A stretch of DNA of 10,932 nucleotides from Solobacterium sp. UBA636 (GCA_002299675.1 DBOW01000139.1:11224-22155); one strand, 5' to 3'; shown: positions 1 to 6,738, counted from the first letter of the stretch. Translations and numbers: made by a program. The notes: generated from the sequence alone by a model not told the origin.

Positions 1-323
1 ATGATATTTCTGGCCAGAAAGCTATTCCCGTTTGTGGCACTAAGTTTTTTACATGTATCCAGGTTTTCTATTCTATTTATGTCAGCTGTAATTATTTCGA
101 TATTAAAGCTTTTAACCTGATCAACATATTTCTGGGCCAGCTCAGCTCCTGATATTTTTCCCACGCCGGGATAGTTGTCTATTTCATAGGTTTTGGAAAG
201 TTTGCCGCCATAGACTTCTTTTTCAATAACCATGCATGAGAGATTGCCTCTTGCACAGTATATGGCAGCACTAAGACCGGCTGGGCCAGATCCTATAATA
301 ATTACATCGTAGATTTTATCCAT
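1..323 (-). CDS. trxB: Thioredoxin reductase-like FAD/NAD(P)H flavoprotein, N-terminal part (cut by window edge)
   Basis: Only the first 107 residues are in the window; the rest lies beyond base 1. The N-terminus shows a Rossmann FAD-binding fold: DVIIIGSGPAGLSAAIY at residues 6-22 (GxGxxG), an acidic residue ending strand 2 (Glu34), then GGKL near 39-42 and a YPG motif at 53-55, matching the GGQL...NYPG region of thioredoxin reductases. Such enzymes pass electrons from NADPH through FAD to a CxxC pair and on to thioredoxin in the cytosol. The CxxC pair and the NADPH domain lie outside the window, so the substrate cannot be confirmed. Lys41 replaces the usual Gln of GGQ, so a related flavoprotein (a ferredoxin-linked or TrxB-like paralogue) is possible. 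The ATG at 323-321 follows an AAAGGA ribosome binding site. It is transcribed divergently from the murG operon. Confidence 0.8.
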   Translation of the reverse strand, partial: MDKIYDVIIIGSGPAGLSAAIYCARGNLSCMVIEKEVYGGKLSKTYEIDNYPGVGKISGAELAQKYVDQVKSFNIEIITADINRIENLDTCKKLSATNGNSFLARNI

Positions 324-347
324 TTTTTTGTTATCCTTTCTGAATTA

Positions 348-353
348 ATTATA
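348..353 (-). promoter_or_regulatory. Probable -10 box for the trxB-like gene
   Basis: A perfect TATAAT reads on the minus strand 24 bp upstream of the flavoprotein start, in the short divergent gap (324-387). No good -35 hexamer lies at 16-18 bp, so the call rests on the -10 match and position alone. Confidence 0.4.
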
Positions 354-387
354 GCCTCCACGGTAAAAAAAGGATAATATTATTAAT

Positions 388-600
388 ATGAAATTATCAC
401 AGAAATTTTTGTTTTTTATCTGGTCACAGCTTGTTTTCCTGGTTTTAGGAATTATAGAGTATTTTCTTCTGCCTTATATTGTTGAACTTTTTACTCTGGA
501 CTGGAGGGTTAATGCCCTGGTGTATATAGCTGTACTTGTGCTTGTTAATCCTTTTGTGGCAAGAGTAATCTGTGACAGGGTTTCATTTAAGTTTAAATAA
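388..600 (+). CDS. Small two-helix membrane protein upstream of murG
   Basis: A 70-residue protein of unknown function. It has two hydrophobic spans, about residues 7-31 and 40-60, joined by a short segment containing an acidic and aromatic patch (ELFTLDWR). The N-terminus is short and basic and the C-terminus is basic (FKFK), which suits a hairpin with both ends in the cytoplasm. The ATG follows AAAGGA with a rather long 13-base gap. The gene ends 17 bp before murG in the same direction, so it is probably the first gene of the murG-murB-divIB operon. Its position invites a role near the lipid II or division machinery, but no motif supports that; the link is context only. I do not recognise a family. 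A spurious ORF is less likely, because the hydrophobic pattern is clean and the opposite frame looks poorer. Confidence 0.65.
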   Translation: MKLSQKFLFFIWSQLVFLVLGIIEYFLLPYIVELFTLDWRVNALVYIAVLVLVNPFVARVICDRVSFKFK

Positions 601-617
601 GGTAAAATATAAAAGAT

Positions 618-1676
618 ATGAGAATAATAATTGCCTCTGGCGGCACAGGCGGACATATATATCCAGCTATAACTCTGGCTCAGGCTTTGCAGAAAGCCGG
701 ACATAAAATAACTTTTGTAGGATCTACAGGCAGAATGGAAAAAGATGTTATTCCGGCTGCCGGTTTTGATTATATTGGCCTTGATATGAAAATACCGGGC
801 GGATCATTAATCAATAAAGCCAATTCCTTTGTTTCAATTGTAAAAGCTTACTATAAATGCAGAGAAATAGTTAAGGACTATGATCTGGCTATAGGCTTTG
901 GTAACTATATTTCTGTACCTCTGGTTATGGCAGCCAGAAACAGAGGGCTGAAAACTGTAATACATGAACAGAATTCTTTTGCGGGTAAAGCCAATAAGTA
1001 TCTTGACCAGAAAGTTGATCTGGTAATAGGCTCCTATGAAGAAAACAAAAAGACATTCAAAAATCCGCATACCCTCATTCTGGGAAACCCTCAAAGTTCT
1101 AAAGCCTTTAATATAAAAAAGGATCCTGAAGTGCTTTTAAATCTTGGCTTAGATCCTGACAAGAAGACAGTAGTCATATTTATGGGCTCTCTTGGATCTC
1201 AGACTGTAAACAAGGTGGTTATTGAATATCTTAATTCACTTAAAGGTGACTATCAGGTTATCTATGCAAGCGGCAAACAGAACTACGCCAAAGCCAGGGC
1301 AGCGGTCAAAAAGAAAGACTATATCTGTGTAAAAGAAGCAGTAGATGGTGTTAAAGTAATGGCTAATTCCTCTCTTCTGGTATCAAGGGCTGGCGCTACA
1401 ACATTAAGCGAAATATGCGCCATGGGTATGCCAAGCATCCTGATACCTTCACCTTATGTGCCAAACAATCATCAGTTTTATAACGCGATGGCTCTGATTG
1501 ATAAGAATGCAGCTTTGCTTCTGGAAGAAAAAGATTTAAGCCCTGCATCTTTAAAAGCCATTATAGAAAAAAGTATAAATGATGAAGAACTGCTGAAGAG
1601 TCTTCACGAAAACGCAATTAAGCTTTCAAATCCGAAAGTGCTTGATGAAATAGTTAAGGAAATAGAGAAATTATGA
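618..1676 (+). CDS. murG: UDP-N-acetylglucosamine:lipid I N-acetylglucosaminyltransferase (MurG)
   Basis: MurG adds GlcNAc from UDP-GlcNAc to lipid I on the inner membrane face, making lipid II, the last cytosolic step of peptidoglycan precursor synthesis. The protein has 352 residues, the usual family length, and two GT-B Rossmann domains. Seen motifs: glycine-rich GGTGGHIYP at 8-16, HEQN at 116-119, a second glycine-rich turn GSLGS at 190-194, the UDP-GlcNAc binding stretch SRAGATTLSE at 256-265, and PYVPNNHQ at 279-286. The start at 618 is supported because MRIIIASGGTGG aligns with the family N-terminus, although the ribosome binding site is weak. The first-domain GGY loop is GFGNYIS (94-99 region) with Asn where Gly is usual. 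Its stop overlaps the murB start by four bases (ATGA), so translation is probably coupled. Confidence 0.96.
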   Translation: MRIIIASGGTGGHIYPAITLAQALQKAGHKITFVGSTGRMEKDVIPAAGFDYIGLDMKIPGGSLINKANSFVSIVKAYYKCREIVKDYDLAIGFGNYISVPLVMAARNRGLKTVIHEQNSFAGKANKYLDQKVDLVIGSYEENKKTFKNPHTLILGNPQSSKAFNIKKDPEVLLNLGLDPDKKTVVIFMGSLGSQTVNKVVIEYLNSLKGDYQVIYASGKQNYAKARAAVKKKDYICVKEAVDGVKVMANSSLLVSRAGATTLSEICAMGMPSILIPSPYVPNNHQFYNAMALIDKNAALLLEEKDLSPASLKAIIEKSINDEELLKSLHENAIKLSNPKVLDEIVKEIEKL

Positions 1677-2560
1677 TAAAAGAATTTTTAAGCCTGCATG
1701 GTGATTACAGTGATAAAAAATATTTCAGAGAACTTACCACTATTAAGATGGGCGGCAAAATAGCTCACTATGTAGAACCCTATAATCAGGAAGACCTGAG
1801 TCAGATTGTACAGTTTTTAAGAAACAGTCATTATGATTATAAAATTCTGGGTAATGGATCAAATCTGATTGCCGGATCCAGTGATTATGATGGGGTGATA
1901 ATCAGTCTGAATCATTTTGATGATTTTAAGATAGAGGGTACAAAAGTATATGCAGAAGCTGGTGTGCTGGCACCTTATCTGGCTGGCAGACTGGCAAAAG
2001 AAGGGTTAAGCGGTTTTGAATTTGCCTCTGGTATACCCGGTTCAATCGGCGGGCTTTTGTATATGAATGCTGGTGCCTATAAATCTGATATAAGTTCTAT
2101 AGTAGAGAAAGTTCTGGTTTTTAGAAAAGGTCATTTTGACTGGCTCAGTAAAGAGGAAATGGAGTTTTCTTATCGGCATTCTATTTTGCAGGATCACCCT
2201 CACTGGATGGCGATTGCCTGTGTTTTAAAACTCGAAGAAAAAAACAGCGAAGAAATATTTGCCCTGATGAATGAAAGGCTGAAGAGAAGAAAGAACTCAC
2301 AGCCTCTGGAGAGACTTTCGGCTGGTTCGGTATTCCGCAATCCGGAAGGTTCCTTTGCCTGGAAATATATTGATGAGCTGGGCTATCGCGGCTATAGACA
2401 GGGAGATATTGAGGTTTCGGATAAGCACCCTAACTTTATTGTCAACTGCGGTGAGGGAAAAGCGGAGGATTTTCTTGATATAGTTTATAAGATTCAGGAA
2501 GAGGTTCTGTCTGCTTATGGTGTCAAGCTTGTTATGGAAGTGGAGAAGTTTAATTGTTAG
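1673..2560 (+). CDS. murB: UDP-N-acetylenolpyruvoylglucosamine reductase (MurB)
   Basis: MurB uses NADPH and FAD to reduce the enolpyruvyl group of UDP-GlcNAc-enolpyruvate, giving UDP-MurNAc, an early cytosolic step of peptidoglycan synthesis. The 295-residue length fits the shorter Gram-positive type IIa enzymes. FAD-binding signatures are LGNGSNLI (59-66) and GIPGSIGG (120-127), followed by MNAGAY (131-136). Catalytic residues can be placed: Arg168 in SYRHS, Ser219 in SAGSVFRNP (the proton donor), and Glu289 in the C-terminal MEVE segment. HPNFIVN at 252-258 is also typical. The start overlaps the murG stop (ATGA), and the 3' end overlaps divIB by 7 bp, so all three genes are read as one transcript. 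Confidence 0.96.
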   Translation: MIKEFLSLHGDYSDKKYFRELTTIKMGGKIAHYVEPYNQEDLSQIVQFLRNSHYDYKILGNGSNLIAGSSDYDGVIISLNHFDDFKIEGTKVYAEAGVLAPYLAGRLAKEGLSGFEFASGIPGSIGGLLYMNAGAYKSDISSIVEKVLVFRKGHFDWLSKEEMEFSYRHSILQDHPHWMAIACVLKLEEKNSEEIFALMNERLKRRKNSQPLERLSAGSVFRNPEGSFAWKYIDELGYRGYRQGDIEVSDKHPNFIVNCGEGKAEDFLDIVYKIQEEVLSAYGVKLVMEVEKFNC

Positions 2561-3339
2561 AAAAAAAGAACGAAGAAATACTGGACTCCAACAGCTATCT
2601 CAATAAGCGAAAGAAGGCCAGAAAACATATTAAGTTTAATAAAGATAAAAGAAAAGTCTTTATCTTTTCTTTTGCTGTGTCTTTTATTTCTCTGGCCCTG
2701 ATTTATTTTCTATCTCCATTTTCTGATACATATCGGGTAAGTATACTGAATAATATTTATCTTAAAGATGAAGATATAAGAGAAAGTGCTCGGGTTAATA
2801 ATAAATTTCTTTTAAATAATCCCTCAGCTATCAAAAAAAGACTCAGTGAACATCCTCTGATAAAAGATGTGAATGTTAAGCTTGATAATAATAAAACAGT
2901 AACCATTACAGTCGAAGAAGAGAAACTGATAGGATATATCTTTGAATACAATGAGCTTTATGTTGTAACTGCAGATGGCAGTTCAATGAAGATTGATGAT
3001 GACAGCATTTATCTTATTGATAATGTTCCACTGATTGATGGCTACAGCAGCGATGAACTGAAGGAAATATCCCGTGGTTTCAGGGATACAGATCCAGATG
3101 TGATTAAGCAGATTTCCGAAATACATAAATATCCCGTTTCCTATGACGATAAGCAGATGGAAGTTATTATGAAGGATGGAAATTACTGTTTTATGTCCTT
3201 TCTGGCACTTGATCTTCTGGAAAATTATTATGCGGTTTCAAGCTCGATTGATAAAACAAAAGGCTATGCCTGCATCTACTTTGATGATTTTACCAATTCA
3301 GCCTATGCCTCTATCTGCCCATGGCAGTCTACAGAATAA
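2554..3339 (+). CDS. divIB: Cell division protein DivIB/FtsQ
   Basis: Bitopic division protein that acts at the septum with FtsL/DivIC to control septal peptidoglycan synthesis. The 261 residues show the family layout: a basic cytosolic tail (1-33, rich in Lys and Arg), one membrane span (about 34-55), an extracytoplasmic POTRA domain beginning YRVSILNNIYLKDEDI (60-75) and running to about 130 with the usual HPLIKDVNVK segment at 100-109, and a beta domain to the C-terminus. The start is a TTG at 2554 that overlaps the murB stop; it is chosen because GGAG lies about 8 bases upstream. The last 11 bases overlap the convergent membrane-protein gene. ftsA and ftsZ, which often follow ftsQ/divIB, do not follow here. 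No terminator hairpin is visible after the stop. Confidence 0.9.
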   Translation: MLEKKNEEILDSNSYLNKRKKARKHIKFNKDKRKVFIFSFAVSFISLALIYFLSPFSDTYRVSILNNIYLKDEDIRESARVNNKFLLNNPSAIKKRLSEHPLIKDVNVKLDNNKTVTITVEEEKLIGYIFEYNELYVVTADGSSMKIDDDSIYLIDNVPLIDGYSSDELKEISRGFRDTDPDVIKQISEIHKYPVSYDDKQMEVIMKDGNYCFMSFLALDLLENYYAVSSSIDKTKGYACIYFDDFTNSAYASICPWQSTE

Positions 3340-4171
3340 GGAAATCCGTAAAGTAGTAAAGAGCTCTTAAGATCATCAGCAGATATATCAGTAAAGCCAG
3401 TGCAGTGTTGAACGATATACTGTTCCTCACTGAATAAAGAACGATACTTAAAAGACCGAAAAGTTCAATAGCCAGTATTACATAAATATTTATAATATTC
3501 AGATAGAACAGGATGAAGAAGAAATAATAGATGACTATCATTATTATTTCGGCAGCACCTGTTTTATTTTTCTTTCTGGCTGTAAACAGTACACCCAGGA
3601 AAAGAATTATCAGCAGCACACCTGTAAGATATGACAGATAGCTGTTACAGTAATTCACAATAAATGAGCTATCTTCTTTGAAAAAGAAATAGATACCAAA
3701 AGGAATTAAGAGAAGAATTATTATTAAAAGTCCCCATAGCTCAATGCGCATCCTGTTTAAAGCTTTTGATCTGGAGAGGGAATCTATCAGATTAAAGATG
3801 GTGTTAAAAAGCCACTTAAGCAGAAAAAAGGCAATAAAGAAGACAAGCGAATAAAACAGCAGTTTCTTAAAGATATCCGGACTTACAATACCTCTTAGAT
3901 AAAGCAGGAAAAGATAAGCCAGTATCGAGAGAATAAGGGGCAAAAGCTGAGAGAGAATATTGCCGATGTATTTAGAGAAACGGAAATATTTTATAGTCAG
4001 CACAGCCACAAAGATAATAAATAGAACAAAAGCTCTGTCTATTTCGTGCCAATAGCCCAGCGGGTCATAGTTTATGCCGTTTGTAAGCTTAAAAATGGAT
4101 ACAGCTAAGGTAACAATGGTATATATAAGCGAATATATGCCGAGGTTTCTGAAGTTAAAAATATTTTTCAT
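3329..4171 (-). CDS. Polytopic membrane protein of unknown function
   Basis: A 280-residue, very hydrophobic protein with about eight or nine predicted membrane spans, near residues 10-30, 44-63, 70-93, 104-126, 146-166, 178-198, 206-227, 228-246 and 252-275. No catalytic or transport motif is visible. The N-terminal half contains a charged loop (WHEIDRA, about 41-47) between spans 1 and 2 and recalls small four-helix membrane proteins of unknown function in Bacillota; that resemblance is only an impression. The frame stays open to an ATG at 4270, but I prefer the ATG at 4171. The longer form has no ribosome binding site, its extra 33 residues are unlike the rest, and a TATAAT lies seven bases before 4171. 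The gene converges on divIB, overlapping its end, and diverges from the STAS operon. Confidence 0.7.
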   Translation of the reverse strand: MKNIFNFRNLGIYSLIYTIVTLAVSIFKLTNGINYDPLGYWHEIDRAFVLFIIFVAVLTIKYFRFSKYIGNILSQLLPLILSILAYLFLLYLRGIVSPDIFKKLLFYSLVFFIAFFLLKWLFNTIFNLIDSLSRSKALNRMRIELWGLLIIILLLIPFGIYFFFKEDSSFIVNYCNSYLSYLTGVLLIILFLGVLFTARKKNKTGAAEIIMIVIYYFFFILFYLNIINIYVILAIELFGLLSIVLYSVRNSISFNTALALLIYLLMILRALYYFTDFLIL

Positions 4172-4178
4172 AAGCAAT

Positions 4179-4184
4179 ATTATA
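4179..4184 (-). promoter_or_regulatory. Probable -10 box immediately before the membrane-protein start
   Basis: A perfect TATAAT on the minus strand with only seven bases (ATTGCTT) before the ATG at 4171. This places the expected transcription start on or next to the start codon, and no Shine-Dalgarno sequence is present. No convincing -35 is seen. Confidence 0.4.
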
Positions 4185-4202
4185 TCGGGTAAAACAACAT
4201 TT

Positions 4203-4211
4203 TGGTATAAT
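4203..4211 (+). promoter_or_regulatory. Extended -10 promoter of the STAS/HATPase/HD/STAS-kinase operon
   Basis: TGGTATAAT is a perfect extended -10 element (TGnTATAAT). The -35 region is poor, as is common for extended -10 promoters. Transcription would start near 4218, giving a leader of about 88 bases before the STAS gene, with no obvious riboswitch or hairpin in it. The site sits back-to-back with the minus-strand -10 at 4179-4184, so the two promoters occupy the same 35 bp. Confidence 0.55.
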
Positions 4212-4305
4212 TTTAGGTAAGCGTGAATAGAAAGGATTTGAATATCAGGGATAGAAGTCTTTGGGTTCATAATCAGACATAATCAAACGCAGGGAGGAAT
4301 GTCTT

Positions 4306-4590
4306 ATGGATATTAATAAAGTAGCAGATAATGGGAAACTGAAAGTCGCCATCAGCGGCAGGCTTGATACAACAACAGCACCTGAACTGGAGAAAGAACT
4401 GGATTTTACCGGTATCACTTCTGTGGAATTTGATCTGGCTGATCTGGAATATGTATCCAGTGCCGGCTTAAGAGTAATTCTAATGGTTCAGAAGAATATG
4501 AAGGGTAATTTTGTATTAAAAAATGTTAAGCCAGAAATCATGGAAATCTTTGAGATAACTGGTTTTGCAGACATTTTAACTATTGAATAG
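4306..4590 (+). CDS. STAS-domain anti-sigma factor antagonist (SpoIIAA/RsbV-like)
   Basis: A 94-residue single STAS domain. Proteins of this family bind a cognate anti-sigma kinase when unphosphorylated, which frees the kinase's other partner, and are released when the kinase phosphorylates a conserved Ser. The hallmark is DLEYVSSAGLRVIL at 46-59, with Ser51 or Ser52 as the expected phosphorylation site. The C-terminal NVKPEIMEIFEITGF stretch is also typical. The start follows a strong GGGAGG site. It is the first gene of the operon and lies 8 bp before the HATPase gene, its likely partner. The second STAS domain in this operon (5578-5860 region) is clearly related in sequence. No sigma factor is adjacent, so the target of the switch is unknown. 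Confidence 0.9.
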   Translation: MDINKVADNGKLKVAISGRLDTTTAPELEKELDFTGITSVEFDLADLEYVSSAGLRVILMVQKNMKGNFVLKNVKPEIMEIFEITGFADILTIE

Positions 4591-4598
4591 CCTCTATT

Positions 4599-5003
4599 AT
4601 GATAGAAAAAATATTTGATGCGACCGATGAAAATCTGCATCCTGTGCTCTCTCTTATTGAAGAAGAACTTGAAAAAAGAGACTGTAGCATGAAGACACAG
4701 ATGATGATTGCGGTCATGGCGGAGGAAATATTTATTAATATTGCTCATTATGCCTATACAGATAAAACCGGACAGGTAAAGATATGCCTGGATTTTAAAG
4801 GCGATGATTTTTATTTAACTTTTATTGATTCAGGAATAGAATTTGATCCACTTAAAAAACCCGACCCTGATATTACCGCTTCAGCTCAAGAGAGGGAAAT
4901 AGGGGGCTTAGGCATCTATATGGTCAAGAAAACAATGGATGAAGTGACATATGTAAGAGAAGATGGGAAAAATATTCTGACTCTTCGAAAGGCGATTCGC
5001 TGA
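4599..5003 (+). CDS. Anti-sigma factor serine kinase-like ATPase (RsbW/SpoIIAB-type HATPase)
   Basis: A 134-residue GHKL ATPase of the short RsbW/SpoIIAB class, which both holds a partner (usually a sigma factor) and phosphorylates a STAS protein. Visible motifs: N-box E43xxxN47 in AEEIFINIAHYAY (41-53), G1 box DSGIEFDP (77-84), and G2 box GGLGIYMVKK (102-111). The length matches stand-alone anti-sigma kinases and no membrane or sensor domain is present. The ATG at 4599 is the only start available after an in-frame stop at 4584; it has no clear ribosome binding site, so translation probably depends on the STAS gene 8 bp upstream. The stop overlaps the next start (TGATG). The likely substrates are the STAS proteins at 4306 and 5578. 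Confidence 0.9.
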   Translation: MIEKIFDATDENLHPVLSLIEEELEKRDCSMKTQMMIAVMAEEIFINIAHYAYTDKTGQVKICLDFKGDDFYLTFIDSGIEFDPLKKPDPDITASAQEREIGGLGIYMVKKTMDEVTYVREDGKNILTLRKAIR

Positions 5004-5581
5004 TGAACAAACTTGAAAGAGCTTTTGTCTTTGCCTGCCATGCACATGAAGGAATGATTCGGAAAGGTTTTAATCAGAATTATATTTTTCATCCAGTGGA
5101 AGTGCTGTCTTTAGCTTCAATTTTAACCGACGATGAGGATGTCTTATGCGCAGCGCTGCTGCATGATACGGTAGAAGATACAAACACTGCAATTGAAGAT
5201 ATTGAAAAACAGTTTGGTTTAAGAGTTAGGCAGCTGGTGGCAAAGGAATCCGAAGATAAAAAAGAGAGCATGCCAAAATCTCAAAGCTGGCAGATCAGAA
5301 AACAGGAAGCAATTGATAAACTTAAACAGGAAGATGATCTGGGAGTTAAGATAGTATGTCTGTGTGACAAGGTTTCCAACCTCAGATCGTTTCAGCTTCT
5401 GTGTTTTGATAAGGGCGATGATGCCTGGAACAGTTTCAATATGAAAGATCCAAAGAAACATTACTGGTACTACAGTTCGATTTTAGAGGCTTTAAGCGAA
5501 CTGAAGGATACGCCAGTGTATAAGGAATATGATTTTCTGGTTCACAGTATTTTTGATAAATACATAAGGGAGGGGTTATGA
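5003..5581 (+). CDS. Stand-alone RelA/SpoT-type HD hydrolase (MESH1-like)
   Basis: A 192-residue HD-superfamily protein resembling the hydrolase half of RelA/SpoT enzymes and single-domain MESH1-type proteins. The metal-site residues can be placed: His30 (in YIFHPVEV), His54-Asp55 (AALLHDTVEDT, 50-60), and Asp122 (CDKVSNLR, 121-128). Glu58-Asp59 is the expected catalytic pair, and RKG at 20-22 fits the nucleotide-binding start of the fold. There is no synthetase or TGS/ACT domain. Known relatives remove the 3'-pyrophosphate of (p)ppGpp, and some act on NADPH; which substrate applies here is inference. It is coupled to both neighbours (TGATG before, ATGA after) and so belongs to the switching operon. 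Its presence suggests that a nucleotide signal is cleared or sensed by this circuit. Confidence 0.85.
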   Translation: MNKLERAFVFACHAHEGMIRKGFNQNYIFHPVEVLSLASILTDDEDVLCAALLHDTVEDTNTAIEDIEKQFGLRVRQLVAKESEDKKESMPKSQSWQIRKQEAIDKLKQEDDLGVKIVCLCDKVSNLRSFQLLCFDKGDDAWNSFNMKDPKKHYWYYSSILEALSELKDTPVYKEYDFLVHSIFDKYIREGL

Positions 5582-6738
5582 ATAATAAATTTGAAAATGG
5601 CGTACTGACGGTTTATCCTGAAGGAAATATTGATTCTAATAATGCCGAAGAATTTGGAAGAGAGCTTGAAGCCATCAGAAACGAGAATCCCTCAGGATCT
5701 CTGGTCCTTGATCTTGATGAACTGAGGTATATTTCATCAGCCGGTTTAAGACAGATTTTAAGACTGCGCAAAAAGGAAAAAAGTCTGAAGCTTATAAATG
5801 TATCCAGCGAAATCTATGAAATATTTGATATGACCGGTTTTTCAGAAATGATGGAAATTGAAAAAGCCTACCGCAGATTTTCGGTTGAAGGCTGTGAAGT
5901 TATCGGCGAGGGTTCAAACGGTATTGTCTACCGCATAAATCCCGATACTATTATCAAGGTCTATAAAAATCCCGATGCCCTGGAAGACATTAAAAAGGAA
6001 AGGGAACTGGCCAGAACGGCTCTGGTTCTGGGCATAAATACCGCTATTCCCTATGATGTAGTAAAAGTGGGTGATAAATATGGTTCGGTATTTGAACTGT
6101 TAAGTGCTAAATCTTTAACTAAACTGATTGTTTCTGATCCTGACAATATTGAAAAATATGTCCATATCTTTATCGATCTGTTAAAGGAAATTCATTCAAC
6201 ACCAGTTAAGGAAGGGCTGCTGCCTGATGCCAGGCTTAGAGCGATTAACTGGTGCAGGGAACTGGAAGGAAGGATTCCTGAAGATACTTACAGAAAGCTG
6301 TTAAATATGCTGGAGGCCGTCCCTTCAAGCAGCAACATGATTCATGGTGACTACCATACCAATAATGTGCATTACGCCAATGGTGAAGCTATTCTGATTG
6401 ATATGGATACTCTATCAACTGGCAATCCGGTATTTGAGCTTTCCAATATGTTTCTGGCCTATCACGGTTTTGGTGAAATGGACAGGTCCAAGGTATCAAA
6501 TTTCCTGAAGCTTGACTGGGACAAGGCACAGAAGGTGCTCGAACTTTCGTTTAAATATTATTTTGATGATAAGACTGATGATGAAATAACTGTTTATTTA
6601 AACAAAGCTAAAGCTGTTGGCTATATGAGACTTTTAAGAAGAACTTATAAAAGAGAAAGCGACAATACAGCTTTTATTGAACATCTTAAAAACAGGCTTA
6701 TTGAGTCGGTGGACAGCGTTGATAATCTGACAGTTTAA
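5578..6738 (+). CDS. STAS domain fused to an aminoglycoside-phosphotransferase-like kinase
   Basis: A 386-residue two-domain protein. Residues 1-95 form a STAS domain with YISSAGLRQIL at 51-61 (Ser53 or Ser54 as the phosphorylation site), plainly paralogous to the operon's first gene. Residues 100-386 form an APH/choline-kinase fold: glycine-rich GEGSNGIVYRI (110-120), the ATP-binding Lys127 in IIKVYK, the catalytic loop HGDYHTNN (Asp258, Asn263), and the metal-binding Asp275/Asp277 in LIDMD. It resembles the family of putative phosphotransferases defined by TIGR02172 (from memory, no search). All key kinase residues are intact, so it is probably active; whether on a small molecule or a protein is unknown. 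A strong AAGGGAGGGG site precedes the ATG, which overlaps the HD gene stop (ATGA). It is the last gene before a terminator. An antibiotic-resistance role is not supported. Confidence 0.88.
   Translation: MNNKFENGVLTVYPEGNIDSNNAEEFGRELEAIRNENPSGSLVLDLDELRYISSAGLRQILRLRKKEKSLKLINVSSEIYEIFDMTGFSEMMEIEKAYRRFSVEGCEVIGEGSNGIVYRINPDTIIKVYKNPDALEDIKKERELARTALVLGINTAIPYDVVKVGDKYGSVFELLSAKSLTKLIVSDPDNIEKYVHIFIDLLKEIHSTPVKEGLLPDARLRAINWCRELEGRIPEDTYRKLLNMLEAVPSSSNMIHGDYHTNNVHYANGEAILIDMDTLSTGNPVFELSNMFLAYHGFGEMDRSKVSNFLKLDWDKAQKVLELSFKYYFDDKTDDEITVYLNKAKAVGYMRLLRRTYKRESDNTAFIEHLKNRLIESVDSVDNLTV

Noticed and set aside
3359..3368. Perfect palindrome AAGAGCTCTT after divIB, as a terminator
   Set aside because: It has no loop and no T run and lies within the membrane-protein coding region.
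4172..4270. N-terminal extension of the membrane protein up to the ATG at 4270
   Set aside because: It has no ribosome binding site, its composition differs from the rest, and both divergent promoter elements lie inside it.
5578..6738. Aminoglycoside resistance gene
   Set aside because: The kinase fold is fused to STAS and sits in a signalling operon; such APH-like families are broad and mostly not resistance enzymes.
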